64,000 nt of DNA from Evernia prunastri (lineage: Eukaryota > Ascomycota > Lecanoromycetes > Lecanorales > Parmeliaceae): assembly GCA_003184365.1 (NCBI GenBank), contig NKYR01000055.1, positions 1 through 64,000 of the forward strand. The letters are read 5' to 3'. The notes under the pieces were generated by a model. It made no database searches. It saw only the letters and a list, made by a program, of their open reading frames with translations, and was not told the DNA's origin. The translations under genes and the position numbers were made by a program. Positions 1 to 8,949 of the stretch are shown here, piece after piece; positions within the stretch are counted from its first letter, which is position 1; each line of letters begins with the position of its first letter.

Positions 1-665
1 AGCATTTGGAAGCAATACCATGTACATAGATTTTTGGTGGGGGATGCCAAGACATTTTGTGCCCACGGCGCCAATCCGTGGGATAGCAGCATCTCATATG
101 TCAAGCCGCGAGTTAAGAAGATTAGCGACAGCCTTCGGATCTCACTGTGGTGGCTTTCGTGTGGACATTCTTGATGACGGCTGCTATGGAGGTATAATGC
201 TATTATTGTGGATGCCAAGCGTTACAGGGTTGAGAGGCTAAACTCCAACGCAAGACAGCGTCATCGATATCGGCTCTGGTAGCGGCCGCTGCAGTAGTTG
301 CGAAAGCATGGGTAGACTAACATTGCTGCCAGATTAATGATACGGTGGAGGACTTGCCTGGCGAAAAGTTGAACTCTTGTCAACCAAAACCGCTCAACTG
401 TCAGTTGCACTGCACTGATAGTGGCTCGTTGGTTTCGTTCTATATGGTTTTTCATGCAATTTGGGATATCCAAATTCAGTTATTGGTGCAATTTAAGCCC
501 AAAATCCAACTCTTTTATACCGCCAACCCTCCAGTACAGGGCGCAGAGGTAAATAGGATCCTTCATGCCTTGGGAATAAGAGACTGCTACACCATTAGTG
601 TACCAGCGCCATTAACGATCCGACCGCAGACAATTAAATACCACCAGTGAACAGTTCAAGGCTTT

Positions 666-834
666 CAACGGTCCACCGGCAACCGCTTGACTGATGGACT
701 GGACCGGTCCATTGAACCGTTTGATGGACCGGTCTGAGTATTCTAAGCACCGAAGTTTTTGATTTGAGCTATCCGTCTGACCGAACCAGTAAGCGGTGGA
801 CCGGTTCAACACTTGAACCGACAATGGACCGTTG
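666..834. repeat. Short inverted-repeat element with GGACCGG motifs
   Basis: The 10-mer CAACGGTCCA at 666-675 is matched by its exact reverse complement at 825-834. Inside, the motif GGACCGGT occurs at 701, 726 and 798, together with several copies of TTGAACC or its complement. Clustered subterminal motifs between inverted ends are typical of small non-autonomous DNA transposons of the hAT type. No exact target-site duplication is visible in the flanks and there is no coding capacity, so the assignment is tentative. Confidence 0.4.
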
Positions 835-1740
835 GTAGAGCTTCGTTTTGGATCGGCCTACGCCTGTAGATCGACGGTCTGGACAGTTGGGTGCCTTGCT
901 ATGTTACTAAAGCTTCCTAAAATTACTGCATCATGCGATCTGCCGCTCGATGGCGCCGATAGATTCATCCTCAAACGCTTGAAAAACCCGCTCTATATCT
1001 TACCCTTCCTTTTAGAACGTATTTGATATACGTTATGATGGAACAAGTTAGGGAGGGATAACGGCGTAGCTCCCTGCGTGATCAGAGCACCATCAAGCAG
1101 AGCTTTACTGAGGACAGGAATGAAGCTAAAGCTATCATTGGATGGTCTGAAGAAACACGTGCTAATAGTACCATGAGGGCATTGAACGGTTCCGACCGAC
1201 GGGGGGTGTTTTCGGAGGGGCTACAACAAGACGATTGCAGGGGTAAAGAAGATTGCCAAACGCATTCGCAAATGTCAAAATCTCAATATTTCAATGCCAT
1301 GCAAAGGCAATCTTAGCTACTGCACGAATCTTGAGAGAAAAAATTTACTTCCAAGACCGAGAGCTCAACCCTGAAGCAAACACGAATACCCAAATCAATG
1401 GTACGTGAGCCAAGCTTCGTTAACACTTTTGCCTTGGCCAATCACCCACTATCTTCCGTGGACCGTTGGACCCACCAAAATCGGCCATCTGCATTAGAGA
1501 AGCAGAAAAATTCTCCGAGATACCACAGGCCTGTCCTTAGACACATTAACACAACCGTGGCTTCAGGGGTCCCAGCGCATCGAACCCGTACCCTTCCTCC
1601 GCACTGTCGCAGATCAAGGCTACGATTTCCCCACTCGGAAGGTCCCTGCAGCTTCATGCATGAGCCCTTTGAGCTATGCAACGGCTTCCCGGACTCCAGT
1701 GCACCGGGTCGTTGCTGATGGAATATTGCCATCCAAAGAG

Positions 1741-2545
1741 CTAAGGCATGATTGGAAGACCTTCCGGGGCGGCTGCAGGAATTATGCTAGTCTTACGGGC
1801 GTAGGCGGTTTGATCTGCTGAGCTTGGTAGCAGGAAGTGATTTGTGGAAATGATGGTACCTCGCATGGCAAGAGAAATATAATGTTCTTTTAAACCAGTA
1901 AAACGCTGGCGACCACTGCTAGCAGAGGAGATCTGCAATCTCCTTCAGTCAGGTGCCCACCCTCGTATGTACGATGCATACATCTCGTACGGGCGTAGAG
2001 TGTTTGATCTTCCCACGCCTTACCGGAAATCGGCTCCCAGCCCAAAGACCGCAAATCTGTTCTAGGAAATTGGCAATGCCCTGCACATTACTCCTCTTTG
2101 TGACCAAACAACCACTGGACAGCTGTTTATCCCCGAAAATCAAGGCCATTTGAGGAGCCCGCGAGTCAAGGGGACTGCCTAATGTGCTGCTTGTATGCAT
2201 CACTTACGGACGTGGGTGGCTTCATCCATTCAGGGCTTAGCAAAAACCGTTGCCAGAGGTATGCAGGTGCAGAATGCGATCCCCGCAAGCCGGCTCTATC
2301 CTACATTGGACTATCTCTAGGATTATAGAAAGTTCTGCCAACTCAGAAGCTTGCTGGTGAACGTGACCTACTTCGCATGCACAATACATGCATGTTAAAC
2401 GGGCGAAGGTATTTTGATCGGCTTACGACTTAGCAAAGGCCGTTACGAGAAAATTGCATGGATCCCGCCGTATACCGCGTAAAAAGAGATCTTACCGGTT
2501 AAGGCGATGTGCCGAGTATGCATACTGCGGGCGGGTTTATCAAGC
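1741..2545. repeat. Degenerate ~200-bp tandem repeats
   Basis: A core like TTACGGGCGTAGG followed by GTTTGATC recurs near 1791, 1985, 2202 and 2395, with a weaker copy near 2521. Spacing is about 194, 217, 193 and 126 bases. The cores of several copies are preceded by TATGCA-like sequence. Two copies also share a block resembling CTTAGCAAAGGCCGTT, near 2235 and 2429. Copies are strongly diverged, so this is an old array. Its function is unknown. Confidence 0.4.
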
Positions 2546-3530
2546 AGATAAACAATGATGAATTAATCTGGCCGAGGCTTCAATCGATCACTATTATCGA
2601 AGACTTTATGAGAAATAAAACGGGGCAGGTTTCACGCATGAGACTTATTCTTTAAGGCGATACTCCAATAAAAATCTACTCGGTGATTAGGAATGTAAAT
2701 ACGCATGATGCCGGCTTTCAACCAATGAAATAATATAAGTTGATCTTTACCAGAGGCCGAGAGGCGTCGGAGAGTTCTCCATAAACCGGCACGGGGCCAC
2801 GCTGCCTGCATGAAACTCCCCACCACGAGAAAAAGCGGACGGGAAACTGACCGTTGGGAAAGCCGTTGCTGTGCATGAGCTCTAGCTTATTGCTTCGAGG
2901 CATGTATGCAACCTGCATCGCTTTGATGTCGGCGAAAGACTTGTTTGCCTCTGTACTGCTTCAATGCCATCAATGCCACGAAGGCTTATTTGCTCGTACA
3001 GCATCGACGCCACCGAGGTCTTGTTTGTCTACGAGTTACGGCATAAACAGCCCACTTTTACATGCCGAGTAGAAAAAAGATACTTTACCTACATTCATCA
3101 ACATACAACATACTTCTTTTATTTAGACTCAGCTTGACAGCTACAAAAGCTGATATAAAAAAATGACCCCGTGCATAAACTCCCTCGGTGACATGCATCA
3201 GTAATAAGTAGGGTAGGGGAATTTCCCCCCATTCCCATGCACACTGCATATGCACATCGACGAAAAATCTTTGAAAATTCGTCCGCTCAGGTGATCAGAC
3301 TCGCATGTGCTATGCCCACAGATGAAGGTGTGCTGATTTGATTGGATCCCAGTGAACGGCAGGAAAGGGTAGACGCTGGGAGATTGGCATGGGGCTTCTG
3401 GCCGAGGTAAGTGTGGCATTTTCCCATTTTTCCAAGGACACTCCTGCGAGGTGGGGATTGAGCAAACACGAAGATATGAGATACGACCCTTTACATCGTC
3501 GCCCATGCTCATGGGACCAAGGGAAATTGT

Positions 3531-3540
3531 CTATAAAAAC
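3531..3540 (+). promoter_or_regulatory. TATA box of secreted-protein gene
   Basis: CTATAAAAAC lies about 180 bases upstream of the start codon at 3714. It is followed by a C/A-rich leader with CACA runs, as often seen in strongly expressed fungal genes. Assignment rests on position and match to the consensus only. Confidence 0.45.
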
Positions 3541-3713
3541 CCCCCTTCCTGGCTGCAGTGTCTCGACATTCTTTTCACAGATCAGAATTCCAAAGGCTCA
3601 GAGAACGAGCAGACACCCACACACCTTCAACTTCCACACTCACACACTCACACACCTACCTCTTACACAAACCCACTTTCTCACAAACCCCTTACAGCTC
3701 CCAAACCAACAAA

Positions 3714-4156
3714 ATGCATTTTCCAGCCATCACCGCCTTCGCAATCTTCTCAATGGCTTCAAGTCAGTTCCCCTCCCCTCCCCACCCATCCTACCAAACC
3801 CTCCCCCACTAACCACCTCCCCCTCTACAGCCGTCCTCGCAAACCCACTGAACGCCCCAGGTGTCGCGGACGCCGCCACCACGGACGCCACCGCATCGCC
3901 CTACATCTGGCACTGCGACACCGACGGCGTCTGCTCCTACCTTGAGAAGCAGAATGGAGATGTCGTGAAGCGAGCTGAGGAATTCGCGAAGAGGGAGAAG
4001 GCACTCATGAAGAGGGAAGAGGATCTTCAGAAGCGCGAGGCAGCAATCGTGGAAAGGGAGGACGCCGTGAAGCGGAATGTGACCATCGTGGAGAGGCAGG
4101 ACTGTCTCTGTCCGGGATGTTGCTGCAGTAACTGCAATTCCGAGTGGCCGTGTTAG
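3714..4156 (+). CDS. Small secreted cysteine-rich protein with heptad repeats
   Basis: Two exons, 3714-3762 and 3831-4156, joined across a 68-nt intron with a GTCAGT donor, an ACTAAC branch site and a CTACAG acceptor, give 124 residues. Residues 1-20 form a signal peptide ending VLA, so the mature chain should start near Asn21. A short middle part holds two cysteines (HCDTDGVC). It is followed by about five clean heptads built on KRE/ERE (AKREKAL, MKREEDL, QKREAAI, VEREDAV), predicting a charged coiled coil. The tail CLCPGCCCSNCNSEWPC packs seven cysteines into 17 residues. NVT near the end of the coil is a possible N-glycosylation site. No family is recognised. Size, secretion signal and Cys content fit candidate effectors or cell-surface peptides, but that role is inference. 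Confidence 0.75.
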
Positions 4157-4481
4157 GGTATGATTGTGGGAATCAGCCAATCAATGGCCTGCATTCTGAT
4201 CCGTAGTCACTAGCTTCTCCGGCATGGGCTTCGCCGCACAAGCTTTCTACCTCCCACCTTCTCACATAGTTCTTTAGTCATTACATAGCATGCAATACAT
4301 ACATCTATACACCTTAGAGACCACTTAGACCATTATTTCCAACAATGATTGAGACGTGTCTTTGTGTTACTACTAGTGCAAGGAGTTTCAAAAGACACGG
4401 GTACTTCTCCATTGAATGCTATCTACCCTCCATACTCATTCATTGAACTGAATTACGGGCGTTGACGGCCTGAACACAAGT
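4157..4481. other. Convergent 3' region
   Basis: Spacer between the converging ends of the secreted-protein gene (+) and the RING gene (-). AT-rich stretches could serve as polyadenylation signals. No other feature seen. Confidence 0.5.
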
Positions 4482-5315
4482 CTAAGACCAATTCAGGCTC
4501 CAGCGACAACGTGATAAACCCTGATACACTTCCAAATCAGGATAATCCGGATCCCAAACCAAGCCAATGTCACGAAGCTTGTTCCAACACCGCCTTCCAT
4601 TCGCTGTAGTGGCTCCGTCACTGAAAGCTCCCCTCCGCTCAAGCTCCCGGAAAAGTGTGTCCTCTTGAGCCGGGGTAAGCTGAAACACTGGTGGTGCTTT
4701 CAATTCCGGACGCTCCATTCCGTCAGGTCGGAGTTGTGAGTACAGCCGATATTCTCTGAACCGGCGGGTTTGGATCGCCGCTGCCGATCCTCTGATCACT
4801 TGTTCACTTTTAACCAGTCTTCGTGGCACCAGCTTGGAGATTGACAGTGCTACTTTGGCATGAGCTTCCATGCCTGCATCCCATTGCTTCGCGACTGTGA
4901 TCCAATCCTGCTGCCATTGCCGCCATCTTCGTTCAACGAATTCGTCTCCCTGTAGATTCAAGATCCAGAAAGTGACGTACCAGTATTCATCCCAAGCTTG
5001 GCTGTCTCTGTGGTCCAGCATCCAGAGAATTGCATCTTTTCCTCGAACGTCCTTTCTCATTCTTTCATCGTCCTTGTTCGAGAAAACTATTCTGCATCGG
5101 CAAAATGGGCAAGTTTCCCCATGCCCCAGCCATTCCAAGAGGCATTCCGATCCGAAGATGTGATTGCCGTTGCACGGCAGGCAGACGGCTTTCTCGAAAC
5201 TGCCGCTGTCAGTGGTTTGATCTTCGTATGGCTGGATACAAATGGGACACTTTGCCCCCTTAGGAAGTGCAAAGCTTGGGATTTTGGGGAGCTGATCAAC
5301 GAATGCTTTCGCCAT
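4482..5315 (-). CDS. RING-type zinc finger protein
   Basis: Single exon, 277 residues from the ATG at 5315. An in-frame ATG at 5456 would add 47 residues, but the shorter start sits just before the conserved part. Residues 23-72 form a RING-like finger: CPIC, then a CLPC knuckle, HIFGSECLLEWL and CPFC. The position that is usually the second histidine of RING-H2 is Gly, a variant also seen in fungal RING proteins, so E3 ligase activity is likely but not certain. The remaining ~200 residues are rich in Trp, Arg and Glu and match no domain I recognise. It faces the secreted-protein gene tail to tail and shows no link to the metabolite genes. Confidence 0.75.
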   Translation of the reverse strand: MAKAFVDQLPKIPSFALPKGAKCPICIQPYEDQTTDSGSFEKAVCLPCNGNHIFGSECLLEWLGHGETCPFCRCRIVFSNKDDERMRKDVRGKDAILWMLDHRDSQAWDEYWYVTFWILNLQGDEFVERRWRQWQQDWITVAKQWDAGMEAHAKVALSISKLVPRRLVKSEQVIRGSAAAIQTRRFREYRLYSQLRPDGMERPELKAPPVFQLTPAQEDTLFRELERRGAFSDGATTANGRRCWNKLRDIGLVWDPDYPDLEVYQGLSRCRWSLNWS

Positions 5316-5964
5316 GATGGATTCGAAGGTTCTGTTGATTTGACAGGTTCTCAGTATATGGAATTTTTCTGAGTGTCCTTTGTAAGGGATTGAACTTTTA
5401 AGAGGGCGTCTTTGGGATGAGATGAAAAATTGGTGTTGATGTAAACACAAAGTCAATGAGTAGTTCCAGCAGTGTCATTATCTTCGCAGAGAATGTCATC
5501 GGAACGACATTTGTCTTTGTGCAATTCAGGTGTCATCGGCCAGCGTTTCTCGTTTTTTGGTTTAGTCCTTTACGTGCATATCCGGCCATGCTATGCCCGA
5601 TTGTCTTGCCAATCCTTCATGTCATTAGCCACCCTTTGTCTCCATCTGCCATAAGATAGCTGATCGTCCATAGGCTTGACCATGGATACTACACCTACAA
5701 TCACAGCTGTACCTCGCTGAGACCGCAGACATCTCATTGTTCGGTCGTCCGCTGTATACATACACAAAAACATTGTGTTGATATCAAAGCCAGCTCTCTG
5801 ACACGCTTAGAAGCTGTGTCTAGCTCAAAGGCTTGGTACTTGACACTTTGTCTCACTCATCACTCTCGCGTAACACATCTTTAGCATAAAAGCCGTCTTT
5901 CAAACCTACAAGATACTATTTATCAACGAAGTCATCATACACTATCTACTATCTACCATCCACC
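5316..5964. other. Divergent intergenic region, RING/BTB genes
   Basis: Shared upstream region of two divergent genes. The last 60 bases before the BTB start are rich in CTATCTAC/CATCCACC, a pyrimidine-rich leader common in fungi. No RNA gene or repeat seen. Confidence 0.5.
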
Positions 5965-6687
5965 ATGTCTTCATCCCAGAACAAGATCCACAAGAGCCTC
6001 CTGCAGTCGGGACTGCACTCTGACTTGACGATCACAACCCTCGGTCGCTCCTTCAAAGTCCACAAGGCAATCGTATGCACCCAATCTAAGGTTCTCGCGG
6101 CTATGTCCGAGGCTGGTTTCAAAGAATCCTCGACTGGAGTCTTGGCACTTGAGAATGACGACGATATAGCTGTCGAGCGCATGGTGACGTTTCTCTACAC
6201 TAGCGACTACGATAATGAAGTCAGCGAACTCGCTTACGGAATGAAGTCAGAAGTAGGTACGAATCTAATGCAAGACACCCTGGTCTATTCTCTAGCAAAC
6301 AAATACGACATGCGAGGCCTAGGGCATCTCGCCGAGATTTCCTTTCGCGAGACAGCTGATCAGCAACTTTGGACAATAGAGGACGACTTCCCGGCCATCG
6401 CTGCTATGGTCTTCGGCACCACGCCCGACACCGACCGCGGTCTGCGAGACGCCGTGAGCCAAATCTGCGCGGAGCGAATTGACACAGTACTAGGTAGTGA
6501 CGCCTGGACCGAGATACTTGCCGGCAACGGCGCTCTCAGCCTTGCGATTCTCAGAGTCGCTCGCGGAAATGCTAGGAAAACGATCAAGGCTTGTAAAGCT
6601 GAGCGGTGCTTGCTATACAGGGTCAGGGATCATTTACAGTTTTTGCTCAATGAGACTAACGGAGAGCTTTCACAGATCGAAGGGTAG
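5965..6687 (+). CDS. BTB/POZ domain protein
   Basis: Intronless, 240 residues. Residues about 18-110 carry the BTB signature: SDLTITTLGRSFKVHKAIV, then a CTQSKVLAAM helix and a GFKES-type turn, followed by the hydrophobic strand and helices around MVTFLYTSDY. The C-terminal half is helical with no kelch, MATH or zinc-finger partner. That is the usual make-up of the many short fungal BTB proteins, which are presumed dimerisation or Cullin-3 adaptor modules. The start is the first ATG after a pyrimidine-rich leader. No special feature or link to the metabolite cluster. Confidence 0.85.
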   Translation: MSSSQNKIHKSLLQSGLHSDLTITTLGRSFKVHKAIVCTQSKVLAAMSEAGFKESSTGVLALENDDDIAVERMVTFLYTSDYDNEVSELAYGMKSEVGTNLMQDTLVYSLANKYDMRGLGHLAEISFRETADQQLWTIEDDFPAIAAMVFGTTPDTDRGLRDAVSQICAERIDTVLGSDAWTEILAGNGALSLAILRVARGNARKTIKACKAERCLLYRVRDHLQFLLNETNGELSQIEG

Positions 6688-7462
6688 AAGGTGGGTGGTT
6701 CAAGGGAGGTCCACGAGGTACAAAATGAGGATTTGGGAAATCAGATAGATTGACAGCATGGTGTTTCAAAAGATATCATTTATTAAACAATGAGTGCTTG
6801 ACATGGACTTTTGTTGATTCTCATTCCTACCTTTGGTTCCAGCCCCCGCGCTCTATCCTGAGATGTGCAAGTGCCGCTTTTCCTGCTTCGAGCGTCTAAG
6901 CATTTCATCCTGTGTCCATCTCTACAACCTGATTACGTCTCTTTGTTTACAACTGTGCTCATTTAATACTGCCGATCTTTCCATGCCAGGGAGTTCATAC
7001 CTGTTTCTTCTTTTCCAGCATACTTATGAATGTACGCACATCTCACTTCTACGCAAGGTTAAGGCAGAAATCGGGCGCGAAGTAATTTTGGTAGAGGTAC
7101 TTTTCTGTTCGAGACGTATACTCATTTCCTGAATAATTTTCTCTAGGTAAAGATCATGGATGCTCTTCGAAAGACAGACCGAGTGACCTAGCGACGGCAC
7201 CTTGGATTTCAAAAAGCGAAATTTGTTAAATGAATACTTCCATCCCTGCCCTAGCACTTGAGAACCACCCAAATTAATTTTTCATCATTTCCTACCCCTT
7301 CACCCCCCAACCGATCTCCCAGATCCATCCACCGAGACCCGAACTCTACCCCGAAATCTAGCCCTCGCTCTAGCCCTCGCACGATCAGGTTCCGCCCGCG
7401 CCGCCAATCTAGTCTGCAACATCCTCACTGCCTATACATCGACCGTCAGCGCCACACAAACC
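6688..7462. other. Intergenic region
   Basis: No gene supported. 7258-7460 is rich in CCC and TCT on the plus strand and gives open but low-complexity frames. It probably includes the 3' untranslated part of the minus-strand gene that ends at 7463. Confidence 0.5.
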
Positions 7463-7807
7463 CTACCGTTTCAAGTAACGACCCACTCTCTCATGAATTT
7501 CGTCGATCGCTCGCCGCACTTCCTCTTCTGTACCATCGTAGTGCAAATTGGCCTCAAAATGTCACAGGTCAGCCTGAACATTCTTCATTACAGATGGCCA
7601 GCGACGAACTCTGCAGTATATGAACAACTCCCGGTTCCTCGAGGCAAAAGGCTGGTCTTGGGGCTGCTCGCCGATGGCAAGGCGCGCGCACATGCGCTTG
7701 ATGGCGGGCCACGCTTTCCGGGCTGCATCTGACAGTAGTGGGAGGAGGTATTTCTTGGCGGCGTATTTGAGTATCGGAATGGCTTTTGGCTGGAGGGTGG
7801 GAGCCAT
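7463..7807 (-). pseudogene. Small gene interrupted by in-frame TGA (or unusually short intron)
   Basis: From the ATG at 7807 the frame runs 81 codons (MAPTLQPKAIPILKYAAKK...) to a TGA at 7562-7564. It continues in the same frame for 32 codons (HFEANLHYDGTEEEV, then RRAIDEIHERVGRYLKR) to a TAG at 7463. The part after the TGA is amphipathic and protein-like, so coding once ran through this point. Either a CGA-to-TGA-type change has broken the gene, or a 39-nt intron (GTAATG...GAG, with CTGAC) removes the stop; that would be shorter than the other introns here. The context around the TGA is not the TGA-CTA known for efficient readthrough. The product is unknown, basic and helical at its N-terminus. 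Confidence 0.5.
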
Positions 7808-8949
7808 GCTTCGACTTCGGGGCGTGGTGGCTGCGGGGAAGACGGTAGTAGAACTGGGGTGGAAGAGGCGGATTGCGATGGAGTTATGCTGCAATCAAGG
7901 CTGGAATCCTGAGCTATATGTAAGTAAGGTACGCCTTCTGCTGATTCCGCCCGTTTTGCAACAAGGCGGTTCTTGCTTGCGAAACGGTCAACGGATTGTG
8001 AGACATTGATCCAGATCTCTGTTCTTTAGGTGACTCAGACATCCACTGGCCTAAACAAATTTTTGAGAACCGCAAGACATGATGCTGCATTATTTCACAT
8101 CTCTGCTCTTTGAGCAATTCAGACATCTACTGATTGCCACAAAGGACCACGTACCAGAAGCCGCCGCATATGGACGATAGAACAGAACGCAAAGAAGTTG
8201 ACGGCCACCACTGTAAAGAACGATATCGCCACTGTAATGTGGGAGACACTTCTCAGAGCAACGGCATTAGGAAATGCTTGATAGTCCCGTCATCATCGCC
8301 ATCTCATCTCAAGCAGAAAGGGTCCTAGAGGCATCTCCGAATACGACAAACGCGTTAGCATTGCTTTGTTAATTTAATTTAATAACTCACAAATTTAGAT
8401 AATCTTCTTGATAATCTAAGTTTAATTGATAAATTCGATCTCGGGAGCTCAGGCTATAAGAACTCCAATTGAGAAGATGGTTCAATGGCACGAGGTAGGT
8501 AGACGGGGAAGTCCTTTCCGGCGAGCTTGAAACAGGCAGCGCGAAGACGGGCTTTGTCGTCGGTTTGGATTGAGTGGTGCTGAATGGTGGTTTGGATTGA
8601 CCAAAAGTGTTTGTGTGGGCATGATGTGCTTTAAGGCCTACTTGCGTCTAGCTGATGTCTAATGTGCAAGGGTGCCTGGGAGAGGTATGTTTGGGGTGGT
8701 CGTTGCGAGTGCTGGTTGTACTGGAGCGCGATGAGGGGTTTTGTAGAATGAAGGAAGTTCATTATACATTATAAAACATCTCGACGCTAGTCTGGGAAAG
8801 CCTGCTCTCCCTGTCTAATTTCAAATGCAAACAGCAGAAACAGCAAAAGACTTTTAATCGCTGGCTAAAACGCGCACCAAATAATTCGGCAAAACTCCAC
8901 CCATATGCTCATTTATTTTTGCAGTCGTCAATCATCCATGTCTACCACT
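7808..8949. other. Intergenic region downstream of the PKS-NRPS
   Basis: No gene supported. It contains an old partial duplication: a block around 8015-8045 (ATCTCTGTTCTTTAGGTGAC...CAGACATCCACTG) is repeated in diverged form around 8095-8130. Bases 8355-8440 are strongly AT-rich. The final few hundred bases should hold the 3' end of the PKS-NRPS transcript. Confidence 0.5.

Larger units (their letters stand above)
1..3713. other. Gene-poor left end
   Basis: No convincing gene is seen on either strand. Open frames are all under about 110 codons, have no recognisable motif and do not join through plausible introns. The stretch carries a small inverted-repeat element near 666-834, a degenerate tandem array at 1741-2545 and, at its right edge, the promoter of the small secreted protein gene. 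It may be decayed repeat DNA, but no transposase fragment could be recognised. Confidence 0.6.

Noticed and set aside
1398..1732. Overlapping ~100-codon frames on both strands at the left end
   Set aside because: Neither strand shows a domain, splice partners or start context; likely chance frames in repeat-derived DNA.
7562..7564. Programmed stop-codon readthrough at TGA
   Set aside because: The following bases are CAT, not the CTA context known for efficient fungal readthrough, and the extension does not end in a peroxisomal signal. Kept only as a remote option.
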